Assembly: GCA_029931535.1 (NCBI GenBank)
Contig: JAQPZY010000687.1
Location: 248,001-312,000, forward strand
DNA: 64,000 nucleotides
Direction: 5' to 3'
Source of the DNA: Margaritifera margaritifera
Taxonomy: Eukaryota; Mollusca; Bivalvia; Unionida; Margaritiferidae
The notes under the pieces are model-generated. The model worked only from the letters and a program-made list of their open reading frames with translations. It was not told where the DNA came from and did no database searches. This document shows positions 1 through 11,479 of this stretch, piece after piece (the first letter of the stretch is position 1; the number at the start of each line of letters is the position of its first letter). The position numbers were made by a program, and so were the translations under genes.

Positions 1-1600
1 ATGCTTATACCGTTCAAATATACACGCTAATAAAAAAGATAATAGCTCTGAAGAAAACAACATTTGAAGTTTACGTAGGGTCAAGGAAAGACAGGACAAT
101 TTCGTTACCTTCACTGATCACTACTACTTATACTTTTTTTAACAACATTTCTTCTTATTTTACCTGGTCCCGAAAAGACGCGGAAAGAGTCTAAATGCTA
201 TATCAAGACATTGCTATGATAATACAACTGCATTTCCAAGGTTCTCACACTAAGCAAGTAAAATGTTAGTCATTAATCTTAAAATTTCATTTGATGATAT
301 ATGGTTCCTTACGGCTCCATTATACGTGGAATCCGTTATACTGTGTTTGCACTTCCCGTTTGTTTTCTAATTCATTTCCTTTGGGTACTAATAACTCGTG
401 CGTTCCTTGAATGTCTGTTGATTGGCATTACGATGTCACCTGACCTGTCGCAATGCTTTCTAGTAGTTTTATTTTTCCAACGGATACAGTCATCATGGAT
501 TTGCCATCCTGAGGCCTTTGAAATATCGTCGGTTTATATCGTTAAGTAAAATGATATTTGTATATGCTCAGATTATATCGTAAAGTCATATAAGAAAGTT
601 TCGATATCCTCGCATTTCATCGTCAAGTCATAAAGATTTGGGATACCCACGACTTTTATCGTTAAAAATATCATATATCTGAGGATGTTATCGTCAAATC
701 ATGTTATACTAGTGACCTTAAACTTCAAAACAAAATGACGGATTCTATGTATTCTCTCACGGTACCCAATTTGACTTTTTTCGAAAAAATCAATGCTTTT
801 TGTTTACATTGTTTTATTGAGAAAAAGAAAAGTTGAAAGCATTTTTTTTTAAAAAACCTATAACATTTATCACCTGCTACCCTCGCCTTGCCTTTTTCCT
901 GATATTTTTCTTTTTAAAAATATCCCCTCAAAATATTTGCAAAATTTAATTTTTTTTTTCTACGCCAATGGGAATACGCCTAAAAATTATATCCTAGCAA
1001 TGTAATATATTAGCATTATTTTGTTTTTACTTCCTTTACTAGTATTAAGAACAAAAACTAGTAGATATCAAGGCTGCCTACAAGTGGATTTTTAATAATG
1101 GACATTTTTGCTTAAGATCAACAAAAAGAAAATTGTCTTCATATTTGTTGAAAAGTAAAATGATCTCTACCGCTTACTACCTTTATGCTATTTACAATTG
1201 TATGAAAATAAGTATATTTACACGTTTGAATCAAAGACTACAAGATTTTATGTCCACGAACAGTAGAGGTATCACTTTGTAGTTCATACTAAATGTTTTT
1301 TGTTTTGTTTTTGTGTAAATCTGTTTAAAATTTATAATAATCTAGAACATTAGTAATTACCTTTATTGCCTAAATTATAAAAAAAATTCTTTTCTTTTTC
1401 GAAAATAATAAATAAAATTCTATGATTATTGCGTTAATAATCTATTCTATTTGGTTTTCTAACTTTTCTAGACTTAATATTTTTTTCAGTCGACTTATCC
1501 ACGGATTTATCTTTTGTAAACAAAGAATATGTCGAATGGCACATTATAATTCTAAATTATCCATCTGTTCCTCAAAAAAAGATCTTTGTTTTACATAATT
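1..1600. other. AT-rich sequence, no recognised gene
   Basis: No reading frame here resembles a known family. The longest open stretch (about 301-549, plus) has no recognisable motif. The only structure I can see is the degenerate ~40-bp repeat listed separately. The stretch borders the Polinton remnant and could be further decayed element sequence, but nothing shows that directly. Confidence 0.4.
520..705. repeat. Degenerate ~40-bp tandem repeat
   Basis: A core like TATCGTcAAgTCAT recurs with atcg at about 538, 577, 619, 658 and 690, giving spacings of 39, 42, 39 and 32 bp. Units are diverged but the phase is regular, so this looks like an old minisatellite of about five units. Confidence 0.5.
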
Positions 1601-1639
1601 TGTAATAAATTATTTCACCTGTATTTATCAATTTTTAGA

Positions 1640-2735
1640 ATATTTGTACATTACTAAACAGCAGACTGGTGAATTATAAGCAGATGCAAATTGTACTTGG
1701 AATGAGACATTTCCCGTTTTAAATAAAGAATAATCGTCGTAGGTATTGGAGAAAAAATATTTGGAATCTAAATTATAAGGAAAAATAATATGAAAAGATT
1801 ATATTTCCTTGATTCGTATAGCTCCATATCCTAGCATTAAATTTTTTAAACCTCGATTTTTTAAATTTAAGGTCTTCTGCTTGTTTGAAAAATCTATTAT
1901 AAAAGTTTTACGATCGACTAATAATAAATTTTCATAAACACTAAATGATGTAATTGATAGATTTGGAAATATAAAGGGATATTTTTGATGACTGCTATTT
2001 AAAGCAGCTTGTTGAACTAGCCAGAATAAAATGTAGGGGGTATATGATTATTGCAAATATTTTGATGTGTAAAAGAAGTAGAAGTTCCATCAAATGATAT
2101 AGTATTAATAGAATAATAAGTGAATGGATATTCCATGTCAGCTCAACTTTGTAAGAAAGATTGTTGATCTAAAAATAAAATTGTATCAATATTGATTCTA
2201 GTTAGTGACAATGTTAGATCAATAAGGTTGTAACCTTCAGTAGTTCCTGCTATACTATCAAAACAAGTTTTATCATGAAAATAACATTGTAGCGAATATT
2301 GACTCCATTAATCAGAAATGTAAACATATACCGAATATATCTTTATAGAGAAAATCAGATAAAATAACCTTTTCTTATTTAGAAACTCAGTATTATTACT
2401 ATTTGGATCAGTATTTTAATGTGCTGCAGTTATATCAGAAATACCTAAAGATCAGTATTATACAAAAAATGCTCTATTTCAAAGGTAAAATGTTTTTTTT
2501 TTTAGATATGCTTTTTAATGATATAATTGGTTATGAGTTCAAATTAAAGTATTATTCAAATAAATGTCTCTTTGTTTCATTAGTGAATGGAAAAGATTGT
2601 TGACTGGTCCTGTTGCAAGATCGCTTTTATTAGCATCAGCGTTTACAAAATCAAGAACACTTCCATTATTTTTTAGAAGATGAAAAGTCAAGTTTAATCT
2701 TTTGAAAGGTAAATAAATGTATTGACTAGTATCAT
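1640..2735 (-). pseudogene. Polinton capsid-family gene (F54H12.2-like), broken copy 2
   Basis: Minus-strand fragments in several frames follow the order of the F54H12.2-like capsid proteins carried by Polinton/Maverick elements. Near 2700 to 2600 there is an N-terminal block containing GPVNNLFHSL and DIYLNNTLI. Near 2200 to 2050 there is a middle block with ADMEYPFTYYSIN. Near 1770 to 1690 there is a C-terminal block with DDYSLFKTGNVSFQVQF. Stops and frameshifts separate them, so no product is expected. It lies downstream, in the same orientation, of a second copy of the same family (3060-3890). Family assignment is from memory of these conserved blocks. I cannot say whether it is the major or the minor capsid class. 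Confidence 0.55.
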
Positions 2736-3059
2736 GATAAAAAATAAAACAAAATCCACATATTCATGTTCTATACTAGTTAAGGACAGAGGGTTTAAAT
2801 CTGACAAGATTCGACATATAATTGATTTTTTTCTCTTGAAATTAAATCAAGTTATGACAACTTTTGAAAATTTAATGGATCAATAGGAATAGTAAGTAGT
2901 GTATAAAAAAACTTTCGTAATTATGACGTAGTGCACTGAATAACACAAAAGAATCAAAGCCGATTCTTCTAACTAAATTAAGTAAGAAATGATCTTGATC
3001 AGCTCCATAAGAAATATAAATAAAAGTCTGTTTTCATAGGTTCTGAATTATATAATTAA

Positions 3060-3890
3060 TTATTAATATAAACTTACAAAAATGTAAAATCTGCATCGTC
3101 AAAAGGGGTCTTATTATAAACACCTATCGAAGCATCTTGTATCACATAAAAAAATCGTCGTGGAAAAGTATTGCTAAAAATATTATTCCAAGTTAAAGAA
3201 GTTAAACCTTTAAGTACCGCTTTCGTTTTAAGATTTGTTGAAATAATGGAATAGTCAATATTTAACCCTTGTTGTAATTGCTTTTGATGTGCTTTTGTAA
3301 ACTTGGATCTACTTTTATTTTACAAACTCCAAGATTAATAATATTAACATTATATTTATAACCGATATTATCGTCAGCAGTCAATGATACACATTCAGGC
3401 GAGTTAAAATATATTCTAAATTTAATCCCCATTCCATTAATTAAATGCTTTGTTATTTTAAATATATCTACTTGTAAATAGTGTATTCAATAAAAAGAAT
3501 CAGATTTTGTTCATTTTTGTTTTTCCTTTCTTATAAAACGACCATTATTATCACAAGCGAGATCTGTAACCTCAGGATGATATGAATCATCTAAAATAAT
3601 TATTGCCATATCTGGATTGCTTACATCAATATATTTTGTTAAATGTTTATTAATGAAAGCTTTATAATTATTACTGACTCGAGTATTGTTTAGATAAATC
3701 TCTGTTTGATACACGTATGTAAAGCAATAATAGCTGTGCTAAATCCGTTGCTATCAGTTACAGCAGGATTGCCGTTTGCTTTAGTAATTTTCATTTGAAA
3801 TGTTAAAGCATTTAATTTTAGGGTAATGTATTGATCAGAACTTTTCTTACCAATTACAAATTCAGTATAATTATTTGACACAGCAGCTAA
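3060..3890 (-). pseudogene. Polinton capsid-family gene (F54H12.2-like), broken copy 1
   Basis: Two minus-strand frames (3881-3690 and 3714-3511) are contiguous in family order but offset by a frameshift. The first carries YTEFVIGKKSSDQYITLKL and a KITKANG block. The second carries EIYLNNTRVSNN. Further down, other frames carry LINGMGIKFRIYF and FPRRFFYVIQDA, which match later blocks of F54H12.2-like capsid proteins. The 5' half is also present in the duplicated segment at 45.8-47.2 kb. It is degenerate. Polintons are large self-synthesising elements related to virophages and adintoviruses, and this family forms their jelly-roll capsids. Confidence 0.6.
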
Positions 3891-4803
3891 ATGTTTGAAA
3901 TATTAAAATTGATAAGACTGGTCACTTAATTGATCATCAGTTTTTCAAAAGAGATATGATACTTTTGGTAAAGAGAAATTTTGATTTGTATTATCAAAGA
4001 AAGTCGTTTTTTAAAAGTAAATACGTATCTCAGTTTAATCTTCTGATATATCTTCTTTTATGTTTACCGTTTCCTTTAATTTATTTATGTGATTTTCGCC
4101 TGTTTTGCTTCTCTTTAGATTGTCTGATACCTTTTTCTTTCAATAGTAGATTCTTTCTTTTTCATGATGACGATCCTTTTGTTACTTTCACTTTTTAAAT
4201 GAGATCTTTTCTTATTAAGACATTCGCAACTATTATTCTTAATTTTTTTTAATTATTTTTTTTGAGGCCTTTACCTTTTACCTTTTTTTTTTTAAAGGCC
4301 GATTCTTGTCTATCCGTGACATTTTGAATTAAGGAATTATGTCCTTGACCTCTAAGAAATTCAGATTTCTACATACCAGGTTGTCGAATAACAATTGTAT
4401 GACTATCTGTATTAAACGAAGACATCTTGTCGTTTCCTGATTCTGAAGTTCATCCTATCCTATTTGTACGTCAGCAAAAATAGTATTTTAATTTAATCCT
4501 AATGAGAGTTGTAAGGTATTAATGTATAGATTTATGAACAGGGGTACTTTTGAACACACGGGTGGAAGGATGGATAACAAAAGACATAAAAGTAGAAATG
4601 TAAGAATATGAAAATACTATATCTAATATATGCATATACAACTTTCTCTTTGTAGTTTCCCTCTCTCTCTCTCTCTTTCTCTCTCTCTCCCTCTCTCTCT
4701 CTCTCTCACATAAAATATCGGACTCAGTTGTATTACTATAGTTTAATCTGGTACTTTGGATCCACTATGATGAATATCTCATATTTATATTTCCAGATAC
4801 ATT
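3367..4803. repeat. Segmental duplication, Polinton part, copy 1
   Basis: This stretch is strongly similar, in the same orientation, to 45816-47217. Shared landmarks include the cattcaggcgagttaaaat block, the broken capsid 5' end, a lysine-rich minus-strand stretch at about 3950-4430, and a (CT)n array near the right end. Homology stops after acattg at 4803. The lysine-rich stretch just upstream of the capsid gene could be the remnant of a small basic Polinton protein, but I do not recognise it. Confidence 0.8.
4659..4707. repeat. (CT)n microsatellite
   Basis: Interrupted CT array of about 49 bp. The duplicated copy at 47075-47124 is an uninterrupted array of similar length. Confidence 0.9.
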
Positions 4804-6470
4804 GTTAATGGTGAGTCCAAGGTCCCCAACCATGGCATCATAATGTGTCTGGGGTAAAAACAAAATGCATACAAATTTTTTTGTAGTTCTTTAACTTACG
4901 ACCCTACAATCGATACTAATCCCAAAACGAAACACGCATTCTTACTTAAGAAGTTACACGTTTTATCTGTCATGTAAGATTTCTAAACACCTGCTTGATA
5001 TGTAAAATGTCACTTTATTGATATTAAATTGTTGCGGTACTCTTCTTGCATATTTTAATTCCAGTAACTGTTTCGTTGGTAAAATGCGCCTTTTAAAATG
5101 ATTTAAATGCTATAGAATTGTAACAGAACACTCCAAGATTTTAGTTCCAGTAACCGTTTGATTGGTAAAATGCTACTGCTCCATGTGTTGCAACCTCCAT
5201 CTGAACATAAAACAGGTAAGAGCAAGAATACAGCATATCGCGATTTATTGCATCTAGAAACATATTAGACAAAGTGTAGAGGCACTGGAAAATGACAGAG
5301 ATCTATTTATAAAGTGTAAGCGAGATATAATCTGTTGTAAGTAAACATTTTGCAACCGAAGCAAATTGTATTTAAATTTATTCCTAATGAGAGTTGTAAA
5401 CTTAGTTTAAATTCAATAATATTATTTTTTAAATCTCTAAAATCTTAATCTATATCAGCTATAATAACCTTGTACTAATCTTGACTTTCTAATGAGAATT
5501 AAAATTTGACTTTGAGACGAATTGAGTACAGTTTCTTCAATATCAATTAAATTCCAAAAATATCTACAAGAGTATTAACGGGTGTAGTTATTTTATGTTT
5601 TATTGAAATAAATTGTGCAAGCAATTTAAAACAACTTCCCAATTCACTGTTAAACAATCTAACTCTGAATTTAATTGAAGTAAAACCCTTTGCGCATTAT
5701 TTTTCGGAAAAAGTTTTAAATTTTCAAGATCATCGCCATCAACTTGAATAATCACACTGGAATTAAAATGAATAAAACAACCATGTGTTCATACTTTTTT
5801 AAAATACATGTACTGATACTTTTCTGGAGAATAAAATATGTATTTATACTTTCTTCCTAAAAGCAGTGAATATATACTTTTTAGCAATTAAAACTACAAT
5901 GGAAAGAGAATAATAACAACCAAGGCAAACAAAACAAATAATGTAAAAGGAATTTGAATATGCATACTGGGAATAAAGAGCACAAAATAAGTAACATGCA
6001 TTTGTACTTTTCTAACAAAAAGTAAAATAAAACCGATAATATCAATAACCATAATCAAGACAAGCAACATTACTGATATATATAGATATATTTTATATCA
6101 ATACTTTTATATAACGTTTAAATATTTTTATTATAAAATGGAAGAAACTACAAAATATTCTGAATATTTAAAAATTTTAAGATAATTCTTTGTTAGCTTT
6201 CAGGATGCTATCGGGCTTAGAAGAAGTAGAAACAGTAAAATGCATATCTGAATTAAACAACAGGTCAATACTTTTAGGAGACAATCTTTGATTTTCAGGA
6301 GGCATTGATCTTAATGAAAACGCTCTCCGAGATAATGTTATTTTTATGTTAAAATAAAGCATAGATTCAACTATGAAATTATGTTTAGGTAATCAATATA
6401 TTTTTTTAGTATCAAATAATAAATAGTCCTAGCTATAATAATTTTGTGAAGTATTCAAATAAAATTTATA
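4804..6470. other. Polinton interior or host sequence, no clear gene
   Basis: AT-rich. Two similar blocks near 5046-5090 and 5129-5172 share ttccagtaac(t/c)gttt and ttggtaaaatg, a diverged repeat about 83 bp apart. A minus-strand open stretch (5762-5609) has no recognisable motif. Another at 6362-6177 contains LSRRAFSLRSMPPENQRL and is also unassigned. Both lie between the capsid and integrase remnants and could be Polinton accessory genes. Confidence 0.35.
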
Positions 6471-6471
6471 A

Positions 6472-6475
<4 letters not shown>

Positions 6476-6562
<87 letters not shown>
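6476..6562. repeat. (TA)n microsatellite
   Basis: About 87 bp of uninterrupted TA dinucleotide. Confidence 0.95.
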
Positions 6563-6563
<1 letters not shown>

Positions 6564-6747
6564 TTTCTTCATAGCTAGGATGTAATAATCTTTCGTTTAC
6601 ACTCTATCTACTATTTGTAAGTAATTTTGCTCCAAAATCTTTCCCTTTTTATAATTTTAACAAGCCTAATAAACTCTAAATACTTTTAAAAGACAATATT
6701 TCAATTTTGTTTTTGTAAGGTAAATATTTTATGTCAATGTTAGTGAT

Positions 6748-6808
6748 GATTTTCAAGTGGATTCTATAGTAGATGCATCGATCCAGCTATAGAATCCACT
6801 TGAAAATC
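6748..6808. other. Perfect 22-bp inverted repeat (hairpin)
   Basis: Positions 6748-6769 and 6787-6808 are exact reverse complements, separated by a 17-nt loop (6770-6786). The arm begins gattttcaagtgg. It sits just past the 3' side of the minus-strand integrase remnant. See the finding for a possible role in 3' processing. Confidence 0.9.
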
Positions 6809-6829
6809 TGATTTAAATAATTGTATCTA

Positions 6830-7525
6830 TTTTCTATATATCATTTGGATTCATATATAATTTTTGCATTTCAAGTTTATAAACAGGACCAGGTAATGAA
6901 TCACCAGCATTATCTTTAATTTTACAGACTTTTCCATCATTTCATAGATACATCAATGTGTGATAATACATATTTCTTCTGTTCATTTTTGTTTGTCATC
7001 TCTTTGAAAATTTCTTTTATGAAAAAAAAAACTTACACGGACACGATCATCAACTTGAACTTAAAACGCAAATTCCTTTTTACTTAATATTTTCAATTTT
7101 CGTTTGCTGAGTGCTCCTAACGTTTTCCTTGTTTCTTAATGAATTTCATTAGGTTTATAAGAAAGCAAACTAGAATGAGGCGTATTGCTATAATTTTGAA
7201 CAAAATGCTGTAATATATCTAAATATTTCAAAGTTTCTTTATCTTGAAAGCACAGATTAAATAAAATGTTTAAAGTGCGAATAAATCGTTCAGAAAAAGC
7301 TGTTTTGCAATCGCTAAGACTACCGATATGAAAAGTTGTATTCTGTTGTGTAAAGTTTTTAAAAAGTGATTTACAAAATCCACTACCTCGATCGGTACGT
7401 ACTATTTTGGGGGCTATAAAATTATGCTATAATAACCAATACACATGTGTAATCATCATTATATTCTTTGATATTACTCACAGCTGCTACATCACCATCC
7501 CACATTTGATTAATGCCATTTGTCA
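6830..7525 (-). pseudogene. Polinton-type DDE integrase, broken
   Basis: A minus-strand fragment near 7520-7425 carries NQMWDGD and VSNIKEYNDDY, like the first catalytic block of Polinton/retroviral-type integrases. After a gap, a long clean frame (about 7412-7141) carries RTDRGSGF (second Asp) and FSERFIRTLN (catalytic Glu). It ends with a PHSSL...KPNEI block. The segment normally found between the two parts is missing, which implies an internal deletion. The sequence down to 6830 may be the remnant of the C-terminal region. Orientation agrees with the capsid remnants. The product would have integrated element DNA into the genome but cannot be functional here. Confidence 0.65.
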
Positions 7526-7699
7526 TTAATCTATTGAATAACTAGGTTGTTTTTCTACCCATTTTGAAATGTCATATAAACTTACTTTCTAACATTTATA
7601 TTTAAGAATTGTTACATTGTATATGTCATGAATACACCCCAGGTTGTTTTACGTTCTAAAAATTATTTTGTAATTCTGTTTCTATAGAAATCTGTTCAG
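7526..7699. other. Integrase 5' side remnant, no clear gene
   Basis: AT-rich sequence between the integrase remnant and the solo LTR. Nothing further recognised. Confidence 0.3.
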
Positions 7700-8608
7700 T
7701 GTTACGACTAGGGGTAATGTAACAAAAGAAAAGACTCAAACAAGCTTTCAAGATTTAAAATACAAATATTTCATTTCCTAAAATAATAAAATATTTCAAC
7801 AAACAATCAAAGTGAAAGAATTAAAAATAACTTTCATTATAGAATATCCTTAAAAGTCCTAAATTGTTCTAAAGTTCACTGATCCGGAAGTTAATCCAAA
7901 TATTCCGAATGAAGTAGGTTCCGAATTAAACCTTCACTGTACTGATATGCTATTAAGAATCAAGTATATCCATGTTTTATAAATTCCAAATAGTCCTTGA
8001 GAATATGGAATAACACAAGTTCTAGAAATGTTTCCGATAATTCCACGGAGCTGTATAATTATTAAAGTTTAAGAAACAGTACTAAACCAGAATGTACTGT
8101 ATACTGATACATATATCACAAAAGTAGAATGTCCGCACACAAAAAGAACCAAATTCGTTTATGACCTCTCAATCCAGTGTAGCTATGAAGAATGCTAGAA
8201 TGCTACTATAAATCCTATTATAAAGTCTTTTACTACGCAGAATCGAAATAAAACCCATTACGTCCTTGATAAACAACTGGATATTTCGAAATAATTTCCT
8301 TCTAAATTACAACCCTCTCCAAACCAATCAGAAACTAGGTTATGCGTGACATCGCCAAAGTATTTGTGCCCTGACGTTATTAACAGTCAATCAAATATTG
8401 ACTCTGAAATGAATTATAGAATCTAGGTCAGAAGTTCATACCCTCACTCGCTGGATTACGTGACATGACTAAGGCTTCAGTGAAATATTGATGCAATTTA
8501 TCGTATGTGTACTCACGGCAAGACGACAGCTGTTAGCCTAAGAACAGAGATCACAAACTAATAAATTATACCGTTATTAAAAGTAAAATGATATATAATT
8601 CCGTAACA
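7700..8608. mobile_element. Solo LTR of a Gypsy-like retrotransposon
   Basis: Begins TGTTACGACTA and ends CCGTAACA, giving terminal inverted TGTTAC/GTAACA. Both sides carry the 4-bp duplication tcag (7696-7699 and 8609-8612). No internal region follows, so it is a solo LTR left by LTR-LTR recombination. It is similar to the LTR at 44951-45811, for example in caaacaagcttt and gtgaaagaattaaaaataac, and more distantly to those at 32295 and 57611. Confidence 0.8.
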
Positions 8609-8936
8609 TCAGTTAGTACTATCTATTACAAGAAAAATATATTGTGTATTAGCCTAAAAACTAAAATAGTTAATTATTCTCTATATATACCTTATATAGC
8701 GTACAAAAATATTTTCTTTGCAGCAAAATATTACAATTCTTTGTATATGCTTTTTATATCATATAAAAATACTAAAAATAGTTCTGAATTCTTTTGCTAT
8801 GCAGTTGATAGTTGATTTTTATTATTACAAAGCCTTAATAGATCGTACACACAATTTTTAAAATTAGTTGATTATATACACTTGTTGCTATGACAATGTC
8901 AAAATAGTTTTACTATATACAACTTATTGCTATGAC
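8609..8936. other. AT-rich spacer
   Basis: No gene or element recognised. Confidence 0.4.
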
Positions 8937-10380
8937 GTTATGTTTGTTTGCAGCTCATCAACTCCAATACAAATGCCAGGACCAGAATTCCAACCTCTGT
9001 GCTACATTTATTGACCTGACAAAACCCTTTGAGACAATCAGTAGTGGGAACCTCTGGAAGATCATGGCAACATTTGGTTGCCAAGATAAATTCGTCGCAA
9101 TGTTTTGGCAATTCCATGATGGCATGCTCGCTCATGTCGTGGACGACGGTGAGGCATTTCAAAAGTTCTCAGTCACCTATGGAGTCTGTTGGCTTCTACC
9201 CTCTTCAGTATGATGTTCTCCGCCATGCTTACTGATGCCTTCTGTCACTAAAACACTGGGATCGACATCATATACCGGACTGATGGCAAACTCTTCAATC
9301 TGAGGAGAACACGGGCGAAGACGAAGTTACAGAAAGTGACTGTTCGTGATCTCCTATTTGCTGACGACTGTAATCTGAGTGACAAATCTGAGTCTGACAT
9401 ACAACAGAGTATGGACCATTTATCTTCAGCTTGTGACAATTTCGGTCCCACAATCATTATCAAGAATACAGAGATGATGCACGAACCTGCACCAGGAAAG
9501 CCTTATGTAGAGCCTACCATCACAGTAAATGGTCAAGCCCTCCTGGCAGTGGACAAGTTGCCTATCTCGGCAGTACACTGTCATCTACAGCCCACATCGA
9601 TGATGAACCAAACGCCAGAAGTGCTCAAACAAATGTGGCCTTTGCCAGATTACGTGAAATTGTGTGGGAGCGCAGTGGCATGAGTCTGCAAACAAAACTG
9701 AAGGTCTACAAAACCACTGTGTTCCCGACCTTGCTGTATGCATGCGAAATCTGGACGGTGTACAGACGTTATGCCAAGAATATGAACCATTTTCACGCGG
9801 TCTGACAGAGGAAACTAAAGAGGATAATATGGCACGTCAGGGTCACAGACAATGAGGTTCTCACTCAGGCAGGCATTCCAAGCCTCCACACTCTGCTGAT
9901 GAAATCACAGATAATATCGGCAGTCTATGTCACCAGGATGAAAGAAGAGCGACTACCAAAGAAGATCTTCCACGGCGAACTAAAGGAGAGAAAGCGATCT
10001 CAGGGTGGTCAGAAGAAACGCATCAAGGAATCCCTCAAGTCACCCTTGAAACACTTCAACACTGGCTCTGAGTCTTGGGAAAATCTCCAACAGGATCGCT
10101 CGCCCTCGCACAGTCTCATCCATATTGGAGGCACATACTTTGAATTGTGAATAATTCCAGAGGCAGTGCAGAAGCGCGAGCAGCGAAAATCTAAAAAATG
10201 CAGCGTGTCCTCCATTGATCAAGCAACCCCAAGCGGCATCTCCTATACAATGTGCCACGGACAACTCAGAGTACAAATTGGTCTAATCAGCCACTCACAG
10301 AAACCAAACAAGTTAATGATGTCATGGTCATCTTCGAACTCTACGGACGAAAAACAACATGACATTATCAATTTTTTATC
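8937..10380 (+). mobile_element. 5'-truncated LINE, reverse transcriptase to 3' end
   Basis: Plus-strand frames follow a non-LTR reverse transcriptase. 8932-9213 carries LCATFIDLTKPFETI. 9336-9683 carries LLFADDCNLSDKSES (the FADD catalytic box) and EPAPGKPYVEPTITVNGQ. 9899-10150 carries the C-terminal block SQGGQKKRIKESLKS. Stops and shifts break the chain, so it is dead. The 3' part (about 9985-10350) is also present at 47221-47574, where it stops at gtcatcttcgaact. Here the sequence runs on into an A-rich tail with acggacgaaaaacaac. Confidence 0.8.
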
Positions 10381-10384
10381 TTAA

Positions 10385-10809
10385 AAAGGTACATGTTACT
10401 AAACTTAAAATCCAGTAAACCAGTATACTTATCAAAGAAGAAATCAGTTTAGCTGCGATCTTTATATAAAATCTCACTTATTATATCTGTCTTGCGTTGT
10501 GTCTATACTTTGGATCATTTTATAAAAAAATGTTTTTTGAATAAAGGTTTTATGCCTTTTTATACCTATAGGTCACGTGATATAAAATTTTAAATACGAG
10601 AAAAAAAGTTGTGTTTCTTTTGATGATGAACAGTACAAGCAAACACAACTTCACTTTATAGGATTTTAAAAGTTTATTTATAATGACATTACTTTATCAT
10701 ACCTTCACTGGATTAAAAAAGTTACTTTACAATCACGTCATTATTTATAGTGACGTAATAGACTGGATTTTCAAATAAGTTATTTAGAGCAACAAATCCA
10801 TTTCTTGAT
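10385..10809. other. AT-rich spacer
   Basis: No gene recognised between two LINE remnants. Confidence 0.4.
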
Positions 10810-11479
10810 CTTCATTTTTTTTTTTTTTTTTTTTTTTCATTTCTCCCGTAACCTTGCTGGTCGTAGGGGCGCCACTGATGACTTTGGGACAATTTCTCTG
10901 AATATTACCCTATTCTCCACTGCTCTTTGGGACTTTGCAAAGTCCATACCTGTTCACTCTTTGATATTGTCTTCCCATCTCTTCTTCTGTCTGCCTCGTT
11001 TTCTCTTTCCTCTCACTGTGCCCTGTAGGATTGTCTTTGACAGGCCAGTTGAGCCTGAGACGTGACCATACCATCTTAGTTTGCGTTTCTTTACAGTGGT
11101 GAGCAGATCTTCATAAGGTCCAATTGCACCTTGGATTTTAGTGCGTACCTCCGCATTAGAGACGTGGTCTAAGTATGAGATTTTCATGATCCTTCAATAA
11201 CATCTCATCTTTAAGGCATGGATTATTCACTCTAATTCTGCTGTTAGGGTCCATGTCTCACATACATATAGGAAAATGGACATGACGAGGGAGTGCATAA
11301 GCGCACAAGCTTGATCTTGGACCCAAGCGTGATGTTGCTGTCTTTCCAAATAGTCTTCAGCCAAGCCAGAGCAGCTGTTGTCTGCGCAATCCTGGAAAGG
11401 AACTCAGGTTTTGAACCTTCATCAGAGGCGATTGCACCTAGGTACTTGAAGCTTGTTACTGTGCCCAGCTTCTGTCCAT

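Noticed and set aside
8938..9463. Open frames on the strand opposite to the LINE at 8937-10380, and similar antisense frames over 11293-13307 and 22499-22929
   Set aside because: They are shadows of LINE coding or GC-rich 5' sequence and carry no motif of their own.
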